Below are positions 9,121 to 13,277 of a stretch of 13,277 nt of DNA, one piece after another (positions within the stretch are counted from its first letter, which is position 1; each line of letters begins with the position of its first letter). Source of the DNA: an uncultured Dialister sp. (GTDB lineage Bacteria > Bacillota > Negativicutes > Veillonellales > Dialisteraceae); assembly GCF_900765565.1 (NCBI RefSeq), contig NZ_CAAFRZ010000191.1, positions 1 through 13,277 on the forward strand. The letters run 5' to 3'. The notes beneath the pieces were generated by a model, which was not told the origin of the DNA, searched no databases, and saw only the letters and a list, made by a program, of their open reading frames with translations. Position numbers and translations under genes: made by a program.

Positions 9121-9149
9121 ATTCTACCATTTTTTTCAATATTAAGCAA
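9121..9149 (-). promoter_or_regulatory. Promoter of ftsH
   Basis: TTGCTT (RC of 9144-9149), a 17-nt spacer and TAGAAT (RC of 9121-9126) make a good sigma-70/SigA-type promoter. TGG directly before the -10 gives an extended -10 motif. Transcription would begin near 9114, leaving a 5' leader of roughly 87 nt. No CIRCE element (the inverted TTAGCACTC repeat) is visible. The rest of 9028-9217 holds no gene and no convincing hpt terminator. Confidence 0.65.
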
Positions 9150-9217
9150 CAGAATTTCCAAATATTTCATACAATGGCAGGACCAGGCACAGTTTATTCC
9201 GAAAAGTGGGGATTTTC

Positions 9218-9769
9218 TTATGCCTTCGTATACACTTTGCTGTCCAGGACACATACGTCTGGAAGATTTCTGTATTTTTCCGCATAGTCACATCCGTAGC
9301 CCACGATGAATTCGTCAGGGATGTCAAAGCCTATATACTTCACATCCACATCCTTTTCCCGACGTTCCTTTTTATTGAGACAGATAGCCAGTTCTACAGA
9401 AGCGGCGCCTCTTTCTTTAAGAAGAGGTACCAGGGCATTCATGGTGATGCCTGTATCGATGATATCTTCTACCACAATCACGTTTTTACCACGGATATCC
9501 CGGTCCAGGTCCTTCTTGATATTGACCCGGCCACTGGATACGGTACCATTGCCGTAGCTGGAAACGCACATGGTATCCAGGGTCACAGGAAGGTCGATTT
9601 CTCTCATCAGATCGCAGAGGAACGGCATGGCCCCTTTCAGGATGCCCACGAGAACTACATCCTTACCGGCATAGTCCCTGGTGATTTCCTGGCCCAGCTC
9701 TTTGACTCTCTTCTGAATCTGCTCTTTGGTAATCAGTACGGTTTTAATATCTTTTCCCAGATTTTTCAT
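9218..9769 (-). CDS. hpt: Hypoxanthine phosphoribosyltransferase
   Basis: The 183-aa enzyme makes IMP (and usually GMP) from hypoxanthine (or guanine) and PRPP in cytoplasmic purine salvage. The diagnostic PRPP-binding loop VIVVEDIIDTGIT is at 97-109, with D105 the expected general base. The pyrophosphate loop LKG is at 44-46, the flexible-loop SYGN at 71-74, and the purine-contacting segment DEFIVGYGCDY at 152-162. Length is normal for bacterial HPRT. The ATG overlaps the tilS stop as ATGA, and the nearest Shine-Dalgarno (AGGAG) is about 14 nt away, so translation probably depends on coupling to tilS. The tilS-hpt-ftsH order is a classic Firmicutes arrangement. Family assignment is firm; the hypoxanthine/guanine preference cannot be read from the sequence. 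Confidence 0.97.
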   Translation of the reverse strand: MKNLGKDIKTVLITKEQIQKRVKELGQEITRDYAGKDVVLVGILKGAMPFLCDLMREIDLPVTLDTMCVSSYGNGTVSSGRVNIKKDLDRDIRGKNVIVVEDIIDTGITMNALVPLLKERGAASVELAICLNKKERREKDVDVKYIGFDIPDEFIVGYGCDYAEKYRNLPDVCVLDSKVYTKA

Positions 9770-11223
9770 GGTTGTCTCTCATTCTCCTTGTCTTTCCATG
9801 TCAACGTAAGAAGTACATATGACTTTGTATGTTCATTTACCCTGGCCAGCCGGCTTCCTCGAAGGAGGCCCACCCAGTATACATGGTTCTCATCGGCTGC
9901 CACCGGCCATTCACTTCTCAGGAGCGGAGGAATTCCCTTCTCCTGGAGAATAGAAAATACCGATTTCTGCCCATCCATGCCCAGGGGTTCCAGTATGTCC
10001 GATTTCCCCGCTTTCCGGAGCTTCAGACACCCCACCGCATCCCCATCCAGGAGGTACTGGTTTTTGGCCGGAACCACGGGAGCATCCCGTTTTTCCATGG
10101 TCATCTGCCAACCGTCCATTGTTTGGATGTCTGAGGAAATTTTATCTATTATACCAGTTTTATCATCTTTTGGAAGGTCTTTACCGGCCCAATGATGATA
10201 AAAAAAGGCCATTCCATCCTGCTTATTTTGTATATTTCCCTTACGAGTGCTTCCTTTATAGAAATAAAGGGAATCTCGGGATTTCTCCATCATCACCCCA
10301 GAAAGCGAAGTCCTTACGCCAGTCCTGCCTTCCAGTGCCAGGCGGCGCATCCGTTCAATGCCTTCGAAATCAGCCATCCCCCCATCCATATGTTTCACTG
10401 CAGACAGGAGGATTCTCCTCTGCATCGCTGGATGGACCTCCACAAATCGGTCAAGGGGATACAGTAGGGACTCACCCTTTCGTACCCACCATTTTTCCTC
10501 TTTCCCGGCTGATTTTTCCAGATAGTCCTCATCTCCCGAGAGGCTCTCTGCCATATGGCAGAGGGAACGAACAAGATTCGGATTGAATTCCAATAGTTTC
10601 GGCATCAGGGAAAGGCGGATACGATTTCTGGAAACGTCCGGAATATCATTGGTCTCATCGTGGCAGGCCTTCACGTGGAAGGATGACAGAAATTCATGGA
10701 TTTCTTTTTTCGTCACTCCAAGAAACGGGCGGATTACCTGTCCCCGCATCGGTTGGATACCGGTAAGTCCTTTCAGTCCGCTGCCCCGGAGGAGATGGAA
10801 AAGGATGGTCTCTGCCTGGTCATTCTCATGATGGGCAGTGGCAAGCTTTGTGAAGCGTCCCACCTTCATGACTCCATAAAGAGCCTCGTAGCGAAGGAAG
10901 CGGGCCACGGTTTCTACGGACCCTCTTTCTTTTTTCCGCACTTCATTCACATACACGTCCCGTCGGTAAAAGGGGATATCCCTTTGCCTGCAGAGAGATG
11001 ACACATAAACCGTTTCCTTTTCTGCTGCTTCCCTCAAATGGTGATTAACACAGCAGCAGCCAATATGGATGCCTTCCCGTTTTTCTATTTCCTTCAGAAA
11101 ATAGAGAAGCCCCAATGAATCAGGGCCGCCGGATACAGCCGCCAGGATGCGGTCCCCCTTCTCCCATAAATGATGGTCATGGGCAAAAGCAAGAACCCGG
11201 TCTATAAACTGCTCCCTGTTCAT
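9766..11223 (-). CDS. tilS: tRNA(Ile)-lysidine synthetase TilS
   Basis: TilS attaches lysine to C34 of tRNA-Ile(CAU), changing its decoding from AUG to AUA and its charging from Met to Ile. It is essential in most bacteria. The 485-aa protein has the N-type ATP-pyrophosphatase P-loop SGGPDS (31-36), the HHLR motif (60-63) and the conserved HHENDQAET motif (131-139). A middle tRNA-binding region runs to about 320. The C-terminal TilS domain at about 402-462 includes the SDILEPLGMDGQKSV and PPLLRSEWPV segments. This is the long, three-domain form. The start ATG overlaps the ppx stop as ATGA, and no strong Shine-Dalgarno is visible, which implies translational coupling. The 3' end overlaps hpt in the same way. 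Confidence 0.97.
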   Translation of the reverse strand: MNREQFIDRVLAFAHDHHLWEKGDRILAAVSGGPDSLGLLYFLKEIEKREGIHIGCCCVNHHLREAAEKETVYVSSLCRQRDIPFYRRDVYVNEVRKKERGSVETVARFLRYEALYGVMKVGRFTKLATAHHENDQAETILFHLLRGSGLKGLTGIQPMRGQVIRPFLGVTKKEIHEFLSSFHVKACHDETNDIPDVSRNRIRLSLMPKLLEFNPNLVRSLCHMAESLSGDEDYLEKSAGKEEKWWVRKGESLLYPLDRFVEVHPAMQRRILLSAVKHMDGGMADFEGIERMRRLALEGRTGVRTSLSGVMMEKSRDSLYFYKGSTRKGNIQNKQDGMAFFYHHWAGKDLPKDDKTGIIDKISSDIQTMDGWQMTMEKRDAPVVPAKNQYLLDGDAVGCLKLRKAGKSDILEPLGMDGQKSVFSILQEKGIPPLLRSEWPVAADENHVYWVGLLRGSRLARVNEHTKSYVLLTLTWKDKENERQP

Positions 11224-12134
11224 CTGCTTTCATTCGGATGAAGCACATCCGCATCCAGAAGCCCTTCCGAGAGATCCCGGTCACTGACCATAATTTCCGG
11301 CAGGGCAAAGTATTCCATGAGGCTGTCTAAAATGGCGACACCAGCTACAATAATATCCGCCCTTTCCGGCATAAGTCCCGTTAAATGGCATTTTTCATCA
11401 TAAGACAGGGAAGAAAGATGCTTCAGCATGCGGTTCACATCTTCCTGGTGAATTACATAATCCTGGACTTTAGAAGAATCATAAACTTCCAGTTCCTGCA
11501 GCATGGCTGCCAGCGATGTCACCGTACCACCTACACTGATCCACCGCTTTACATTTTTCATGGATTCCATGAGGTCCGTATCCCGAAAGAGAGCAAAGCA
11601 GTGTTTTTTCAATTCCGCCAATCCCCTGGGCGTCGTCGTGTCGAACTGCTTCGAGCAGCGAACGCATCCCAGACGGAAGCTGTGGCGAATGCCGATATCC
11701 GTGCCAAATCCCATACACATTTCCGTGGAACCGCCACCGATGTCCACCACCGACGTGACCACGCTGGGTGTACCGGCAGCACCAATATAGCTGTAGTACG
11801 CCTCCTCTTTCCCGGAAAGGATGCGGACCGGGATTCCCGTAGCCGCGGTGACTTCATCAGAAAACTCCGCCCCATTGGCAGCATCCCTCATGATAGACGT
11901 ACCGTAGGCGAAAATTTCCGAAGCCCCTTCGAGACGGGCAGCGGCAGTAAACTCTTCGATAGCCTTCAATGTCCGTTCCCGGGGACCTTTCCCGATAAAA
12001 GCTTTATCTGTCATACCTTCACCGAGCCGGGTACTGCGAAGGTCTTTCTTCAGGACCTTCCATTCTTCCTTGTCATCTTTCTCCGCAATGAGAAGACGTA
12101 CAGAATTTGTACCGATATCGATAATAGCACGCAT
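11220..12134 (-). CDS. ppx: Ppx/GppA family phosphatase (exopolyphosphatase / pppGpp phosphohydrolase)
   Basis: The 304-aa product is a single-module actin-fold (ASKHA) phosphatase. The family either shortens inorganic polyphosphate from the end or converts pppGpp to ppGpp. Visible motifs are phosphate-1 DIGTNSVRLL (6-15), a catalytic glutamate region SGKEEAYYSYIGA (E111 is the likely base), phosphate-2 DIGGGSTE (131-138), GGTVTSLA (202-209), the adenosine-like motif PERADIIVAG (256-265) and SDRDLSEGLL (284-293). It lacks the C-terminal HD-like domains of long E. coli Ppx/GppA, so it is the short form common outside Proteobacteria. The start is ATG 12134, with AGGAGG 6 nt upstream. An in-frame extension to 12308 would code through this site and has no family similarity. 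It is first in a coupled ppx-tilS-hpt operon. Whether polyP or pppGpp is the true substrate cannot be decided here. Confidence 0.92.
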   Translation of the reverse strand: MRAIIDIGTNSVRLLIAEKDDKEEWKVLKKDLRSTRLGEGMTDKAFIGKGPRERTLKAIEEFTAAARLEGASEIFAYGTSIMRDAANGAEFSDEVTAATGIPVRILSGKEEAYYSYIGAAGTPSVVTSVVDIGGGSTEMCMGFGTDIGIRHSFRLGCVRCSKQFDTTTPRGLAELKKHCFALFRDTDLMESMKNVKRWISVGGTVTSLAAMLQELEVYDSSKVQDYVIHQEDVNRMLKHLSSLSYDEKCHLTGLMPERADIIVAGVAILDSLMEYFALPEIMVSDRDLSEGLLDADVLHPNESR

Positions 12135-12140
12135 GATTTT

Positions 12141-12146
12141 CCTCCT
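12141..12146 (-). promoter_or_regulatory. Ribosome binding site fixing the ppx start
   Basis: AGGAGG lies 6 nt before ATG 12134. Its presence inside the upstream open frame shows that the longer reading from 12308 is not the true protein. Confidence 0.85.
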
Positions 12147-12258
12147 GCCAAAATGAAAGGACCGTGAAATAAAGCGCAAATGGAAAGGAAAAATAATAAA
12201 TGAAAGCGTACCCTGCAGGAACATCGCGGGCATAAATCTGCAGCCATCATTTACCATT

Positions 12259-12380
12259 CTAAGGAAGCACCGATTAAGCGGCACTCCTTCACCGGCACAT
12301 GGTGCCATAAAGAATCAGACAACCAGGGAAACACAACAGTCCGTGCTTTCCTGGAAGCACCGCAATCAGCGCTTCCTTAA
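12259..12380 (-). repeat. Hairpin-rich, MITE-like element with terminal inverted repeats
   Basis: This 122-bp segment begins CTAAGGAAGC and ends GCTTCCTTAA. The terminal inverted repeats extend about 25 bp with several differences. It is flanked on both sides by the 8-bp direct repeat TTACCATT (12251-12258 and 12381-12388), as a target duplication would be. Inside are a hairpin with 12-bp arms (12323-12334 / 12343-12354) and a small one, GGCAC-ATG-GTGCC (12294-12306). Each end is also a palindrome, GGAAGCACCG with CAGCGCTTCC and GGAAGCACCG with CGGCACTCC. Many differences between paired arms are G-U compatible in RNA, so a folded transcript is an alternative reading. No coding potential. It occupies the middle of the 280-bp gap between the S1 gene and ppx; the rest of that gap holds no gene and no convincing promoter. 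Confidence 0.5.
12323..12354 (-). terminator. Possible weak terminator or structural hairpin after the S1 gene
   Basis: On the minus strand CCAGGAAAGCAC pairs with GTGTTTCCCTGG across an 8-nt loop (10 Watson-Crick pairs, one wobble, one mismatch). The tail, TTGTCTGATTCTTTATG, is only mildly U-rich. It starts about 60 nt after the S1 gene stop and could attenuate transcription into ppx. The poor U-tract makes a true terminator doubtful. Confidence 0.3.
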
Positions 12381-12414
12381 TTACCATTTACAATTTTCCA
12401 CAGTCCTCAGAGAA

Positions 12415-12987
12415 TCAGTCAGAACGACGGGCTCCCCGTCCGCCTCGTTTGGATTCCACATTCCGCTTCAGGTCCAGCAGCCGTTCATCACTGTCCTTCA
12501 GGAAACGGCTGAGCTTATCTTCGAAAGAAGCTGGTGCTTCCCGTTTCGGCTGGCGGAATCCGCCGGAGAAGGAATGGGTAAATTCACGATTGGGACGATC
12601 TCCTTCTGTTCTTTCTTCCCTGTGTTCAAAGGAGCGGTGATTTTCATGGCCATGGAAATCATTCCGGTCATGGAAGTCACGGCGTTCCCGATGTTCCTGA
12701 TGGTCGTGGGGCCGATGGAACCGATCCTGCCGTTTTTCTTCCCCTGCCGGTGCCGGCTGGGCCTGTTTGATGGACAATGCAATTTTGCCGCGGTCATCAA
12801 TGGTAATAACTTTGACTTTGACCTTATCCTTTACCTTAAGATAATCATTAACATCATTCACAAATTCATTTGCCACTTCTGAAATGTGAACAAGTCCCAC
12901 CTTTTTATCCGGCAGTTCAACAAATGCACCGAACTTTGCGATACCCGTAATGGTACCTTCCACGATATTTCCGACTTCTAAAGCCAT
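12415..12987 (-). CDS. S1-domain RNA-binding protein (YabR / general stress protein 13-like) with His-rich linker
   Basis: The 190-aa protein opens with one S1 OB-fold domain (about 1-75: VGNIVEGTITGIAKFGAFVEL, then GLVHISEVA and GKIALSIK), which binds RNA and often associates with ribosomes. Residues about 85-140 form a charged, low-complexity linker with ten histidines, many as HD, HE or FH pairs. The C-terminus (154-190) has a short block, SFEDKLSRFLKDSDERLLDLKRN, then a basic Gly/Arg tail RGGRGARR that may add RNA affinity. Bacillus YabR is shorter and sits in the same neighbourhood before tilS. I prefer the start MALEVG (12987), as relatives begin at this point. The upstream ATG at 13002 directly abuts the GGGAGG Shine-Dalgarno with no spacer. 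RNA targets are unknown. The gene has its own promoter. Confidence 0.92.
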   Translation of the reverse strand: MALEVGNIVEGTITGIAKFGAFVELPDKKVGLVHISEVANEFVNDVNDYLKVKDKVKVKVITIDDRGKIALSIKQAQPAPAGEEKRQDRFHRPHDHQEHRERRDFHDRNDFHGHENHRSFEHREERTEGDRPNREFTHSFSGGFRQPKREAPASFEDKLSRFLKDSDERLLDLKRNVESKRGGRGARRSD

Positions 12988-13002
12988 GAGAAAAAAATAC
13001 AT

Positions 13003-13008
13003 CCTCCC
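13003..13008 (-). promoter_or_regulatory. Ribosome binding site of the S1-domain gene, unusually spaced
   Basis: GGGAGG is 15 nt from the preferred ATG 12987 and 0 nt from the upstream in-frame ATG 13002. Neither spacing is standard. The family N-terminus favours 12987. Confidence 0.6.
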
Positions 13009-13036
13009 TGTAAAACATAATTACAAATATAACTTG

Positions 13037-13065
13037 ATTATACGAGATTTTATAGGGAATAGCAA
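13037..13065 (-). promoter_or_regulatory. Promoter of the S1-domain gene
   Basis: TTGCTA (RC of 13060-13065), a 17-nt spacer and a perfect TATAAT (RC of 13037-13042) form a strong sigma-70/SigA-type promoter. The start site would be near 13030, giving a 5' leader of about 43 nt. This is the best promoter in the window. It marks the S1 gene as the start of a transcription unit, possibly running into ppx-tilS-hpt. Confidence 0.75.
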
Positions 13066-13106
13066 TATGGGAAATCGGTTAATAACGGGAGATCGGATAC
13101 TGCCAT

Positions 13107-13185
13107 TTTCAGTTTGTCGAGCTGTTGAGTTCGATACTGGTGGGTAGAGTCATTCGGGCGGGGGCTTCTAGTTGCTAGCTCCTAG
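13107..13185 (-). repeat. Right copy of the inverted end repeat with CTAG heptads
   Basis: Read on the minus strand, this stretch has three tandem 7-bp units, CTAGGAG, CTAGCAA and CTAGAAG (13165-13185), then a C-run, GAATGACTCTAC (13144-13155) and CAGCTCGACAAACTGAAA (13107-13124). These appear in the same order as at 1-87 on the plus strand, with a gap of about 11 bp between copies. The inner end lies about 40 bp upstream of the S1 gene's -35 box. Confidence 0.65.
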
Positions 13186-13223
13186 CTTTCAGGAAAGCTG
13201 GCCAGCCTACGGCACGAATGACT
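13148..13223. repeat. Palindromic intergenic segment at the right end
   Basis: AGTCATTCG (13148-13156) and its exact complement CGAATGACT (13215-13223) bracket a stretch holding the CTAG heptads. A second near-perfect palindrome, AGCTTTC-AG-GAAAGCT (13184-13199), lies inside. The remainder to 13277 is GC-rich and shows no coding frame of note. It ends in CAGCTAG, which resembles another heptad unit. This looks like part of a larger structured, non-coding repeat that continues past the window. Confidence 0.5.
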
Positions 13224-13277
13224 GACGGGAATACCGGGTGGAAGCGCCGCAGGCGGATCAGCCTTCCTAACAGCTAG

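Noticed and set aside
9028..9217. Possible riboswitch or heat-shock operator in the ftsH leader
   Set aside because: Only imperfect short pairings are visible (e.g. ACTGA with TCAGT), and neither CIRCE nor a CtsR-type repeat can be seen.
12135..12308. N-terminal 58-codon extension of the Ppx/GppA protein
   Set aside because: It translates the AGGAGG ribosome binding site and part of the MITE-like element, while the family's N-terminus begins exactly at MRAIIDIGTNS.
12950..13147. Short plus-strand frame (65 codons) over the S1 gene promoter
   Set aside because: It overlaps the S1 start, its promoter and the end repeat, and has no family features.

Overview
The window looks like a chromosomal piece of a diderm Firmicute. 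The class Negativicutes fits best, possibly the Veillonellales (a Dialister, Allisonella or Megasphaera relative). The housekeeping genes follow the Firmicutes order around yabR-tilS-hpt-ftsH, yet the window also encodes a classical autotransporter with a C-terminal outer-membrane beta-barrel, which only makes sense in a cell with an outer membrane. The genus is an inference; no rRNA or other decisive marker is present.

All seven genes lie on the minus strand, so transcription runs from high to low coordinates. In that order: (1) a 190-aa S1-domain RNA-binding protein (YabR/GSP13-like) with a histidine-rich linker, behind a good promoter; (2) a 280-bp intergenic region holding a hairpin-rich, MITE-like 122-bp segment; (3) a tightly coupled ppx/gppA-like - tilS - hpt operon in which each gene overlaps the next by ATGA; (4) ftsH, with its own promoter, a TTG start and a very strong terminator; (5) a 1037-aa autotransporter with its own terminator; (6) smc, encoding the chromosome-condensation ATPase, behind a perfect -10 box.

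Functionally the set joins stress and nucleotide signalling (Ppx/GppA), tRNA-Ile2 lysidine formation (TilS), purine salvage (Hpt), membrane protein quality control (FtsH), RNA binding (S1 protein) and chromosome segregation (SMC). The autotransporter is the one accessory gene. It sits as an independent transcription unit between ftsH and smc, and part of its passenger-coding region is clearly AT-richer than its barrel-coding region.

The two ends of the window carry related sequences in inverted orientation, each with tandem 7-bp CTAG-containing units. This looks like a dispersed intergenic repeat family, and it may explain why the sequence ends where it does. No CRISPR array, tRNA, rRNA, transposase or phage gene is visible. 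I found no clearly new multi-gene system. The most unusual items are the end repeats, the MITE-like element upstream of ppx, the passenger domain and the His-rich S1 protein.
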